This document shows, one piece after another, positions 40,769 to 52,724 of a stretch of DNA of 64,000 nucleotides (the first letter of the stretch is position 1; each line of letters opens with the position of its first letter). The notes under the pieces were generated by a model. That model saw only the letters and a list, made by a program, of their open reading frames with translations. It had not been told where the DNA came from and did no database searches. The position numbers and the translations under genes were made by a program. This stretch comes from Setaria digitata (lineage: Eukaryota; Nematoda; Chromadorea; Rhabditida; Setariidae): NCBI GenBank assembly GCA_003640385.1, contig RCAB01000121.1:86322-150321 (forward strand). Direction: 5' to 3'.

Positions 40769-43700
40769 TTATTGAATACATTGTGATGCAGTAACATAAT
40801 TAATGACATTCTGCCCCTCCTGATGAATTAAACCATTTGCATACTGCTCAGGCACCAAATGACTGGTACGATCACGGCTTCCATCTTGATTGGCTCCACG
40901 ATAACTAACGATCATGGGAATTTCTTCATTAGCAGCACCTGAAGAAAATAAAGGAATAAAATACCCAGTCTCAAAAGTTTCTCCAGAATTTTATTATGTT
41001 CAAGAAGCAGACTTAGTAATCATTTTGCAAGTGTATGGTTCATAGTTCGAAGGCAATGTTACGAACGAAAAAAAACTGGCCAAATCCTGATCTACGTTAA
41101 GAATGAGCACCTATAATTCTAGCGAGTTATTCTGAAAACAAATGCTACTTAGAAGCAAACATGAGTGGAGCAAATGATGTTATACAACATAATACATCAA
41201 AATACGCAGCATAATCACATAATAACATATCAACATAATAATGCTAAAAATATTGTGTGAAATTCGAAGCAAAAAGTGAAAAACTAACGCTGCTGAAGTT
41301 GTGCTATTTGCACATTAGTTGAATTATTTTCATAACCTGGTAGGATACAACGCGACTCGGGAAGCAATACTTCGTCACATTCCAAACGAACAACTGAAAT
41401 TAAGAGATCAAAAATCCCTTGTCGAACTGTTATGAAAGTTGGAAAATTTTTTGAATTTATCTCATACTATCAAATACATAATTCACTCATTATACTTATG
41501 CCTGTAATAAAAATTTTAACAATACTCAAACCATCCACTACCTAAATATTTGTTAATACCGTTAACTGTTACCATATCTACCACAAAAAAAGAAAAATTG
41601 GCACCTTGCGGCGAAGTCTCATCAGGAGTTACTGTAATCACAGGCCTATCTATGTCTGTTCTACGTTCTTGTTCCATCGTTTCGTCGCTGTCTAAAATAA
41701 AATCAAGAAATAACACGACAGTTACATGAAATTAAAATGACATTTTTACTAAAACTAACAACACTTAAGCAAATCTGTTTTTTTTTTCTTTTTTTTTTTT
41801 TTTTTTTTTTTTAAGAGTTTGAGAGAGGTGCAAAAACAACTAAACTTGCTACAATATTTGCCTGCATGAAGCAAATAATCACATTAGTAACAAAAGTTGG
41901 ACAGGATTGAAAGAGTATTAAAAAGAAGAGCAGAGAACAGTGCACAAAGAATTGAAAATCGCGTACATTTCTTAAACAATAGTGGGGATGGCAAACATAA
42001 AGTGACTGGAAGTGGAATATGCCACAGCAATCTACTTGAGAACTACTAGAGAAAAAATATTTCGTTACTTTATGGACACAAATAGCTTCAATTTAAAGAA
42101 ATAAAAAAAAAAAGAAAAAAAAGAAGACCCTGTGTTATAGAGTTAACAGCAGCGATGGTGTCTGGATCGGAGTGCTGAAGGTCCAAATCACTACTTTCCG
42201 CGCGCTGCAGTGGCATATTGGTTGTTAAAGAAGTGTTATCATCAAGTCCTGCTGAAAGAACACTGTGTGAACGCTGTGTTGTTGCTACTACTGAGGATGA
42301 TGGTGGTGGCACAGTGCGATGGGTTACTCGCACTGGATGGACAGCCAGCTGCTGCTGTAAAACGCATGAATTCGTTCCTGACATTTCGGTCAAATTTATA
42401 AACGGTGCAGGAGAGGACGATAGTCCTTGACGTTGATTTGTTACCGAAAAGCGCGGTGAACTAGTTAGAACAACTGGTCGAGGTGGGGGCCTGAAAAGAA
42501 AAAGAGTAATGCATTGAAGAAATGTTATCTTTATAAGTGCATATAATTTGTCTTTATATAAGACTAAACCAATTCATGAATTAAAAAGCATATGACCTTC
42601 TAACAGAACGATATTGCTGCGGCTGACCGGATGCAGCAGCCTGAGCAACCAAACGTTGAATTTCGCTCGATGTTATTGTCTGCGGTTGAAGATGGCAAGA
42701 AGATGATGTACTTGGTCCAGACGATATCGTATAAGAAGAACGTGGTGAACTTGATGATACTGAACGCATGAACCCAACAACAGTATTGGGATTACCATAG
42801 TATGGTCGAGCTGGATTATTATAGGCAGACACTATTGGTGAAGCATAAAACCGTTGTCCACTGGAGGATCTGCGGAACAAAGGTACCATAAGGAAGCAAC
42901 AAAGAATGATAACCCAACAAAAAGAACTATATGTAATCTATAAAACCTGCATCTTAAAATTCAGACAGCAGGAAGGAATTCTGAGCTTAACAGCCACAGC
43001 TGCAAACATAAAAGATTACTTTGAAGTGCAGTTTTTCGAAGAAATGACGTTTGAATTTTATACGGTGACTCAATTATACTGACATCTCCAATTATTATGG
43101 TATGCAGTTAAGTTAGTAAATAAGTTGCCAACCTTATATAGGCTCTTTGTACTGGTTGTTGTATCCTAAACACATTTTGGGCATTTGATAGCTGTCGAGA
43201 GATAGCAGAACTTCCGTCCAGAGCTGAAGATTCATTCCCTCCAGATGACAGTGTACGGGTACGCTTTATGACCACACCTAAATAAAATTCATAATCCATA
43301 ATAGTTAATTTAACTAAAATACCATCCTGAGAAATCAGCCCAGAGAAACAACGAAACCAAGAATGTAGTATGAAGGTGTATGAAGCACTCGAAGTAATCG
43401 TTGCAATAATAACAATATGGAAGCTATAAGAACTCCTATTTCGATTGTGAAATAAAACACCCTCATACTAAAAATACCTAACAATCTAAATACGCTTCTT
43501 ATATAAGTTCTTTTCCTCTAGTTTGTTAGTCTAACCCATTTCAAAAGAGAGATCGTTGTGTGACTCATAGCGCGAAGAAATCCATTTCTTTACGAAAAAA
43601 AAAAAAAGCAAATTATGATTTTAAATCAAGTAATCATGCCAGTGTTCGCGCACAGACCTGAAGTAAACAGATGAGGAACTTGATGAAATCTCCCAGAGTT

Positions 43701-46700
43701 GATAACAGTGGTAGAACTCGTAGGTACTGTACGAAACGCCGGCAGTGTTGTCACATGAGAAGAGTGCGCACCGGCAACAGAAGGACTACTTGGTAGTGAT
43801 GATGCTGATGTGAAATTTGAAATACCTGATGGTGACGTCTGTCTTGGAGGCCTAAGATAAACAGAATGTCAAAAGAACTGACTGAAAATGAAATCACTTT
43901 CTATCAATCTATCATTTTCAATGTGTTGCTTTCTTGTTTAAAGAACAAATTCTTTTTTAAATTTCAAATTTCGGAACAACCTTGAGCTTAATTTCTGCTG
44001 AAACAAAATCACTGGTGATGAGAGATCACTATCACAAACTTAAACATTAAATCATATTCGCTAAAAACACCTCAGATTAAAGTGGGAAATACAATTCAAT
44101 GTCCATGTTCAATAATTCAAACTCAACACAAAATTCTTATAAAAACATAGAAATTTGAAACTAAGCATACCGACGATCAGGATTTCCGCGAATAGGTTTA
44201 TTTTTCTGTCCTGGAGCTGGCGACTGAAACCTGAATGGCAGCACTCGTGCACATGTAGCGGATAAATCACGCTATAAAGAAAAGCCATTCAAATTAAAAA
44301 AAAAAAAAAAACCACTGCAAAAAACAAAACCGAATAGATAAATTACAGGAAAAAAGTTGAAGACAAACCAAACAGAAGAAAATATAGTACAAAACCTAAC
44401 TTTACCTAAACATGCTGCATTCCTGAGCTGTGCTTACTCCCCAGCGATTTTACTAGCTCCCTAATCTTATCTAAGTGAATGGATTTTGACTGATAATATA
44501 CACTCTGAAAAAAGAAGGAATTAACTATCCCTTGGTCCAACTTCTTATACTAACAGAAAAATGTCACGTCCTGTCCACTCCCTTAGTTAGATCTCCTCTA
44601 GTTAGAAAAAGATTTCTTATAAAATGTTACGAACTCAGTATCAAGAAGAAATGGGTAATCAGTAAATTTTTGCATCTGTATTTCAACTAAATATTAAAAA
44701 ATCACTTGTCGTAATCGCCGCTTTTTTGGCCGGACGTATTCTCCAATTACCTGTGAATCGAAACTTTCATCACCTGCAACTAATATCACCTAACTCTCAC
44801 GCGAGATCTCTTTACTGAAAAAAAAATAAATAAATAAATAAATACGACTCAAAAATTACAGTAATCAACACCTTCTATTTCGATTTCTTAAAATAACAGA
44901 TCATAAGATAGTAAATTAAAAAAAAAAACCTTGAGCAGCAGATTTCGGTGCAAGAACAGCTTGGTCGAGGGAAGTAATAACTGGTGTAGAACTCGAACTG
45001 GATGACGGGCAAGATGTCGCCAGATCAAGCGAATTTGGGCGTGCAGTACTTGTTGATGGTGTAACGTCATAATAAAGAGCTGTTTTTTGGCTTGAATCAT
45101 CAACATATGACTCTTCCGCACTTTCCGTTATTTTCCCGAACTGCTGCGATGCATCGCGTAGCTAAAAAAAAAAAGAAAAAATTATGCATTATTTACCCAA
45201 CTATCGCAAATCATTTTTCTTATTTGATTTTAAAACAATTCTCGCAAAATTTCTATTTTATACCAGAATATTTACTGACAATATTACCAGCAAAATTATA
45301 ATGATAAAACAGAGCCACTAAATATCGCAGTGGAAGCTGTATACACATCTCAAATGTTCTCATGCTGAAAAAATGGTCAGTACTATCAAATGTCACGTAA
45401 GGACTAAAAAGTTCAAAGTTTCATGAACAGTTAATATCAAATGAAAATTTATTTACCAATGTTTCCGTCTTTATCATACCACATCCTGAACGAGAATTTC
45501 GTGCATTAATTTGGTCTCCACCTGAAGCGAATGAAATAATACGTCCCTCATAATCCTTCTCCGTCTCACGCAATAATAAGCGTAGCCTTTCCGGAACTGA
45601 AATAATCCGAAATGAAACAAATTCAATCAGGAAAATGAAGCCGAAGTTCATGTGGACAGTATTCTCGCTTAAAAAAAAAAAAGTATTTTATTGTCGATAC
45701 GGTCTATTTTAATTTTCCTCCAATTAAACTACATACAGATCAACAGAATGCTTCGACAATAATTTACCATACGGAGCTTTGGGTAGTGAGATCATCTGAT
45801 GCAACGCTACATTTGCATTCCTTAACCTGGCATTATGTGCCTTTGCAAGCCTCAGCAATTCGTTAGCATCACTTAGATTACCGTCATCATCAATATCATC
45901 TTGAATGGGAATCTAAAAATCATAAACAGTAATTAAGATAATTCTCATTAGCGAAATGTGACTAAAGCGCCAGCGTCAAAAAAAAATAGTATAGGAAAAC
46001 AAACTTACATTCGCAAGAGAGACTAAAAAAAATAAAGAAAATTAGAACGAGATCAAAATCTCTCGAGAGAAAATAATGTAGCACATATTTAATAACTTTG
46101 AAACTCACATCGTCAAAATGTGGTATCGGATCCAAGCCTTCAATTCCCCACTGTGCATATGTGTCATACGATGGATTCAAACTACAAAAAGAAAAAAATT
46201 TGCTTTTCAAAGCATAATACAATTATATCCTGTAAATTTAAACCTAGCAGTAAATCGTTCTGATTCAAAACAAAGCCAATAAGCTCCAAAAGACAACTTT
46301 CTTTACTTGTTGCAAAAGTGAATAAATTCAGAACAAAAGAATACGTTTCCGCTATTTTTGATAACACTTCATCGTTAGCTGCTTGTCGTATCTCAGCGTG
46401 ATAATATTCATCAGATATACTGAAAAAGTATTTTTCTCTAAGCAAATGTTTAAGGAAAGGAAAATTGCATTGCACTGTGTACATCTTAGCGTAAATAAGC
46501 ATTTCATTGGAACTCTCAATTTCGATCATTCTCTCAGCTATTTATTGATAAATTTTTCTGCACAAGATAATTTACATCATACGACTATTCAACATATAAA
46601 TGATAATTTCACTGAATAAAAACATACAACAGAGCTGATTTTAGATGTTCGAGCAATACCCTTTTGTAGTCATTCAGCATTCCCTGAGCACGGAAAGCGG

Positions 46701-46994
46701 AAACAATAGTCGAGAAGGCGTCCTTTTCTAAAATCTAACATATTAATGAATAAGCTACTACAACAACAGTAAACAATTAATGAACGTAGGTATCAGCCTT
46801 ATAATGAGTATTGTATATCAAAACTTACCAAGTATTCGTAACATATAGCTACAGTCTTCTTCATCATAAGTACTAGATTTCACTTTAAGCGCTTCTTTCG
46901 GAAGTCTTTTATCTACATCAATAGTATGATTCGTTTTCTGTTCACTGACTGTTGAACTGGCCTTTGAAGACATTGGAAATTCCTGCTCATCCAT
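40769..46994 (-). CDS. Large Ser/Pro-rich protein with BOD1/Shg1-like N-terminus
   Basis: Seventeen exons, all phase-consistent: 46829-46994, 46628-46727, 46345-46419, 46109-46181, 45768-45912, 45457-45596, 44930-45161, 44706-44773, 44412-44504, 44171-44271, 43658-43851, 43133-43277, 42597-42869, 42129-42490, 41542-41691, 41289-41393, 40769-40938. The product is 863 residues. Residues about 60-115 (FSTIVSAFRAQGMLNDYKR then EYYHAEIRQAANDEVLSKI) resemble the BOD1/Shg1 pattern IVxxLKxxGLFDxFRR...YxxLRQxVD. A LisH motif is the alternative reading. An acidic stretch DDIDDDGNLSD precedes a helical segment with RLRLLLRETEKDYEGR. A nuclear-localisation-like RPKKRRLR lies near residue 330. The rest is low-complexity Ser/Pro/Thr/Gln, with SSSGQRFYASP and PPPRPVVLTSSPRFS. 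BOD1/Shg1 proteins act in chromosome biorientation or SET1/COMPASS; that role is inference here. Exon 2-4 borders are the least certain. Confidence 0.68.
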
Positions 46995-48243
46995 TACCAC
47001 AACATTCCTCAATCCCAAGTAATCCTGAATAAAATAATAAGTTCTATTTAAACAGACAAATGGAGATTGGAGATAATCGAACACTGCTTCATTTCTGAGA
47101 TTAATGTCGCCGAAAACTAATTTATGTCTAAAATCAACAGGAAGGCGCGAATAAAAAGTGTGGGAATTAAGTCCGAACAATATTGTTAGTTCAAAATTAC
47201 TTAATGAGATGACATGAAACTAAGATAAAGAGAAAAGAGAGCTCCAAACTGAATCTTATCTTAAGCCGTTCCCTTCAACTTGAGTCTAACGACTGAAGCA
47301 TCTTTTCCAGCAATACGAAATGACGCTAACTTTCACCTCTACTTCTTACTTGAAAAAGGAATTGTAGACAATGAGAAAAAAATCTCAGGTCAAGAAAGCA
47401 TGTCTATATATGGCGGGAGTTGGCGGGGGAAAAGAAGAACGAATCATTCGATGGAATGTATTTCGGTTCCTATCTTTCCTTTTCTATTTCCTTATTCGTC
47501 CACAAGCACTAAATCACATTGCAGGAATAAAAAGACACAATAAAGCTTTCAAAAGTAAATCCCCAAACAAATATTTCCAGGATGTGATAAAAATTCCGGA
47601 ACAATTACCTTACCTTATTCCTTCCTCCCGCTAATGTTGGAGCAATTATTCACAGATATGGTCGAAAAGAAGATAAGTGATAAGAAACGATAACATGAAC
47701 GAGTTATGGAAAGTTGCTCATGCATCCATCCAGAGGGATAATTGAAATGGACGATAAACAATGGCTGAAAAACTCTTTTTCTATCCTTCACCCTTCGTCG
47801 GAGAGGTGACAAAGGTAGCAGTTATTCACCCTCCGTTATTATTCACCAGTGTGACCACTGTACTACTCATATATCCTGAATTTCCGTGTTATTTTGGATC
47901 ATGTAATGTCCGAGATATAACTCTACTTCTAGTAATTTCGTAATGAATTGCACCTTTATATAGAGAGCGAAGAAAAGAAGACACTATACGAAACTGACTC
48001 CACCTATTTCAATCAAATTCATGTGGTCGGATAAACCTGAGCAGTGATGTAACTAGCAGAAGAAGACTAATTTAAGGAACCGTATTGTATCACTGCAAAA
48101 TTTAGATATAACGCGAAGGTAAGTCAGTTGTACCTTAAAACTCATAACAGATATCAGCCACCCTCCCTCAACTTATCATCCGCCTATATCTCAAGTGATT
48201 CAATTCTCCCATTTTAAACAGGGCGCTGGATAGTTGAGACATT
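46995..48243. other. Intergenic / 5' flank of the BOD1/Shg1-like gene
   Basis: It contains the probable trans-splice acceptor of that gene (TTTTATTCAG on the minus strand, near 47025) and, on the plus strand, an acceptor-like TTTTAAACAG ending near 48221. Two overlapping 87-codon frames around 47280-47634 have no start context or splice support. Confidence 0.5.
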
Positions 48244-48363
48244 ATGAACGGTTTCGTCTCCAATGGGGCGCGTTGCGTCTGGATATGCGTTGCGGCTGTA
48301 GGCACATTGGAATTGATTGGGGGAGTTTGCCTGTTGTACTGGGACAGAAATTGGCAGGTCTAG
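48244..48363 (+). CDS. Candidate 39-residue membrane microprotein
   Basis: The first ATG after TTTTAAACAG (a possible trans-splice acceptor) opens a 39-codon frame ending in TAG: MNGFVSNGARCVWICVAAVG, then TLELIGGVCLLYWDRNWQV. Residues about 11-33 form one hydrophobic helix. The local GC content is clearly above the flanks, and an overlapping second frame (48234-48497, no ATG) is also open. Alternatively the exon is spliced at CAG|GTCTAG, or the region is promoter sequence for rpl-19. A short ATG exon at 48505-48537 (MPFLGLAPIKS, then GTAAGT) lies just downstream. Function unknown. Confidence 0.3.
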   Translation: MNGFVSNGARCVWICVAAVGTLELIGGVCLLYWDRNWQV

Positions 48364-48779
48364 TCTATTGGTGCTTGATTATTGGGAAAGGTAGTCTGTT
48401 GTTGTTTCTAACTGATCGAATCTATCGATCATTCATTTTACGTGCACTTCTGAGAAGTCATTCCAACGTGACGGTGATTTTCGATAATCTATGCTGAAAT
48501 AATTATGCCATTTCTTGGCTTGGCTCCGATTAAATCTGTAAGTACACTGAAAGTTCGCAGCCTCTCCTTCTTGCACAGCTAAAAATTCAAATTACTCATC
48601 ACCTAAGTCAGTGATGAAATTATCTGCCGTACATTTTCCGTGTCTTTTCTATTTCATGCCTATTTCGTAATATTGTTTGTGAACTGCCTCATTCGATAGT
48701 ATGCTCAGCAGTATTGTTTCAGGTCACCCTAAGTAGGATTGATATTGTTTTCGTCAGTTAGTTATAGCAGCACGTTGTT

Positions 48780-50052
48780 ATGAGGTTTGTTTTGCTATGA
48801 TTGCAGTTCGTGTGGATTTCTTTCAACGATATAAATGCAAAATCAGTGTTATTTCTTTCATATGGAGACTTGATGAATTACGAGATTGTCGGGTGATAAG
48901 TTAAGCTGTAGAAGTTGCAGAAATTGAGTTACTTATAACTCTGTAACGTTACAATTCGGTAAGATTACCAATAACATTTCGGTTTTGTAGTGGATTGCGG
49001 TTACAAAAGAGGCTGGCCTCAGATGTACTGAAATGTGGTAAAAAGAAGGTTTGGTTAGATCCAAATGAAATCAATGAAATTTCGAATGCCAATTCGCGAC
49101 AGAATATTAGACGTCTTGTCAAGGATGGTTTGATAATTCGTAAACCAGTTGCAGTGCATTCAAGATATCGTGCTCGTAAAAACTTGGAAGCTCGCAGAAA
49201 GGTTTTCTTTCTGATGCTTAGTTTTTTAGCATTTCTGGTTCAACCTTTAAATAGTTTTAAGAAATATTGATATACTATGATGAGTACTAGTGAACCTGCT
49301 GAGTCCTTTATTCGTTTATGAGAGGTTTAAGAAGCACAGACATAGAAGGTCCTTTTGTTTTCTCACATCAGTCAATTGTAGGGTCGTCACATGGGTCATG
49401 GTAAAAGACGTGGTACGCAGAATGCACGTATGCCGGAAAAGATTTTGTGGATTCGAAGAATGCGCGTTCTTCGTCATCTTTTGAAGCGTTACCGTGAGGC
49501 AAAGAAGATTGACAAACATTTGTTAGTATCAGTCTTTTGCATCAGTTATTCAGTTATTCAAGTCTGATTCATTTAAAAGTAATTTTTTGCAGGTATCACG
49601 ATCTTTATCTGCGTGCCAAGGGTAACGCATTCAAAAATAAGCGGAATTTAATGGAATTTATTTTCAAAAGGAAAACTGAGAATACGCGTTCCAAGCAGCT
49701 GGCGTAAGCATTTTAATGAGCTTATTTCTTTGTATCGTTTTCTTCTTTGGGCGAAGGCTTTGACTAGAGGTGAAATTGGGAAGATCAGGTCAGCTTTTGA
49801 GATTTGTGAACGAATTTTATGAAAGATCCAGCACAACGCGGTGTGTCTGCTGAGTAATCGGTGATCTTTTAATAACTTTACGATTACAGTGAACAAGCAG
49901 AAGCACGTCGTGCTAAGAATAAGGAATCCAGAAAACGACGTGAGCAACGCTTAGTATTAAAAAGAGCTGAAGCTTTGCGCAAAATCTCAGAGAATGAAAA
50001 AGAGGCAATTGCTGGCAAGGAAACGAAAGATGCGAGACAAACAGAGAAATGA
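48780..50052 (+). CDS. rpl-19: 60S ribosomal protein L19 (eL19)
   Basis: Five exons: 48780-48784, 48991-49201, 49382-49521, 49593-49703, 49890-50052; 209 residues. The first coding exon is only ATGAG; the split second codon AG|T gives [20 protein letters not shown], matching the eL19 N-terminus ([11 protein letters not shown]). Other family blocks are [64 protein letters not shown] and a basic C-terminal helix. It is an abundant large-subunit protein in cytosolic translation. It is convergent with B9D1 (-), about 440 bp between stops. A tiny first exon at the start codon is common in metazoan ribosomal protein genes. Confidence 0.96.
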
Positions 50053-50492
50053 GGGGTGAATTACACATTCTTGAATGTGATGCTGTAAACATGATACGTT
50101 CCTTGTTATAAATTTTGTCTTTCGGATAAATTTTGTTGCTTCTTTAAATTTTGCTTGTTGATTTTTAGAGGAACAGTGTTATTTGTAATCTGTGTACGGC
50201 ACAATGAATTTTTACCTGTCATAGATCAGTTTAAGGGAGCATAGCAATTTAGAAAATTAAAAAAAAAAAAACACGGGAAAAAAAAGAATAAAATGATGAG
50301 GTTTAAGGCGTAATAGATTTGAGGATGGGGTTGGAAACTTGCGTGATTTTTCAACTATAGAGATAAATAAGGAATTTTTAATTTTGCTCCATGCTGTATA
50401 GGGTCCAATGCTCCAATAAACCATTTATGCGCTCAGCACAACAGTTGATGAGTGTATGATTTTGCTTTTTTTCTTTTTTCTTCGAAATATCC
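50053..50492. other. Convergent 3' region between rpl-19 and B9D1
   Basis: AT-rich 3' UTR sequence shared by two convergent genes. AATAAA on the plus strand occurs at about 50288 and 50414 and could serve rpl-19. No gene is seen. Confidence 0.55.
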
Positions 50493-52724
50493 TTAACAAG
50501 AGTGTTTATATGATTTTAAACTACTGACAGTGTCTGTACTGCTTCCCGCTGTTTGTCTTGGTAAAGGAAGTGGTCGGTTTGGGGGAGATGATGCGGTAGC
50601 ACATGACGGCAATGACCGAGAGATATCTGATGGTCCTGGTGCAGGTTCGGACCTAGATATTTCCATCTTCGATTCAACGCTTAGATCTGTTGATCTTTCT
50701 TCCTGATGAGTTTGAGCCTATAATGGTGTATGTCAGTACCTTAACAGTCTGCAACTTTAATACTGGTTATATTGCCAATGTTTAGTACAGGTGTGTGCTG
50801 GTAACTGCACATTAATTCATTAAACATCGAGATCAGTCTTTGCAATTAGACTAAGTGGACCTGTTCGTCGGAAGTTTTCGTGAAGTCGGGCAGGGGACAT
50901 TCTGAAATCTTGAGTAATGATGTTGGTATCACATCATATCCGTATTTCTTCATATCTTTAAGTACAATATCCATGGTTACAGTAACGATTCCTTGGCTCC
51001 TCACTCTCGTTACTGTAAATGCGTCTTCATCATTTAAAATGAATGCCTAATTAAAACACATGAAAATATTTTTAACTTTGAAAGTATCATTTACAGAAAC
51101 AAAAAAAGTTTTTGTATGAGTTGTCGATTCACTGCTATTAATACCACAGTTTCATTATCAAATCATTTAACCTTGTCGGCCATCAGCTATTGCAGCGATT
51201 CTCGGGTCTACGAACTCCGCTCTTTTTCCAGTAAGCCATCCGATAAAACGCTGCAGTAACGTGGAAGCCTCCGGTACAAACATTGTTATCTTTCTAACAG
51301 TCCTGAAATTTACTTGCTCGAAAAGATGTGAAATGTTTCGCTGAGCAGTGAAGCAAGACTGTCTTTATAGATTTGAATCTTTCATCTTCCTCTTGTCTAT
51401 TAATAAATCAATTGCCAAAATTATTTGTATCAGAGAGATTTGAGCGACGATTCAATGAATAAAGCTAAAATTACCTGCCCGGAACAGTTGGAATATGCAC
51501 AGCTCCATAGCCGCAAATAACATCATTACCGAAGAAATCTGACCCGTAACAAGTGAGTACAATTTGTGGCCCTAAATAAATTATCGGCTATTTTTTGTGA
51601 GTTAAAGTTGTATGTTTCTCCTTGAATACCTGAATATACACCTATGCAGATGGATTGTAATGTAACAAATTCTAAGTCGTCAAGGTTGAAATTACCCTAA
51701 ACAAAGGCATTTATTTCTCTGGTAGTAGCAATAAACTTGCGCATCTGAAATCATCATCATCATTATGAACAGTTTTATCATCTAGCCTGAGACCGGTTTA
51801 TTATTTTCAAGTTCTAAACTTCAGCTGAACCATCTGTTTCTCAAACTTATCAGGTATAAAGAAGGCTTCTTCAAATAGTATCTGAAATCTACGATTATCT
51901 AAACAGATTTGCTTAATCACAATGCTTAAAAAGCATAAATTCTATATCCTAATTTAGGTTCGAATGAAATTTTAGTTTTTTCTGCTTTTTTTTTTCGGAG
52001 TTTCATGAAGTTTTGAGATAAATTAAACAAAAACCTACAACCAAATGGATTCGTCGAAGTAAAAGTGGCCTCAATCGGCATACCAACAGTTATACCGGTG
52101 TTTCTCGAATGTTCAGATTCGCATCGTGCACTCAATCCTTCGTGAATACCACCAACTTGCTTCCAATCAACACCGTAGACATATGAGTATTTGCAGTAAA
52201 AATTATGAAAGGATGGGAACTGCAATTCATTGGTAAGTAATTTTGGAGTTAATAAGCTAATTAAATAAAGCTAAATAATGAAACGTAGACAATTCTAGCA
52301 TTACTTGTAACTATTGCTGTCAATAAATTTAAATAATTTTGGTTGAAAGTGCGCGAATCTTTGATCGTTTACGTTGTTATCATTCTGTGGAAAGTAGAAA
52401 AGTTTGAAAAGAAAAAAGAAAACTTATCACTATAAGGATGTTATTTTTCCTTTTTTTTTTTTTTTTTTTTTTTCAGCCTTTTCAGTCTTATACCTCAGAT
52501 TTGAAAAAAATCTGTGAATGATAGAGTGATATCAGAGTTATGGAATAAAGTTAACGAATAAATTAACAGAAGCAGTGAAAGTTAAGCTAAATAAATATGA
52601 TAAAATAATTCTAAATATTTGTAAATTAAAATCTGTAAGAGATAATGGAAAATACCTCGGCGCTATCGATTTGTCCGTTAAGTAGCACTATGAAATTGGA
52701 CAATTTTGGTTGTTTGACACTCAT
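50493..52724 (-). CDS. mksr-1: B9-domain transition-zone protein B9D1/MKSR-1
   Basis: Six exons (52656-52724, 52039-52219, 51475-51571, 51172-51302, 50861-51012, 50493-50717) give 284 residues in phase. The N-terminus [27 protein letters not shown], the joint [53 protein letters not shown] and [19 protein letters not shown] match B9D1 strand by strand. It belongs to the MKS module that gates the base of cilia with B9D2 and MKS1. Human B9D1 is about 204 residues; here the last exon adds some 75 Ser/Pro-rich residues ([30 protein letters not shown]). Exon 5 uses the acceptor ATTTACAG inside a longer open frame, because only this keeps [13 protein letters not shown] palindromic X-box lies 5' at 53252. 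Confidence 0.92.

Noticed and set aside
46244..46344. Extension of BOD1/Shg1-like exon 3 through YSFVLNLFTFATSKES...
   Set aside because: Phe/Leu-rich AT sequence whose donor phase does not match the next exon. The GTATTC donor at 46344 gives AET|LNPSYDTY in phase.
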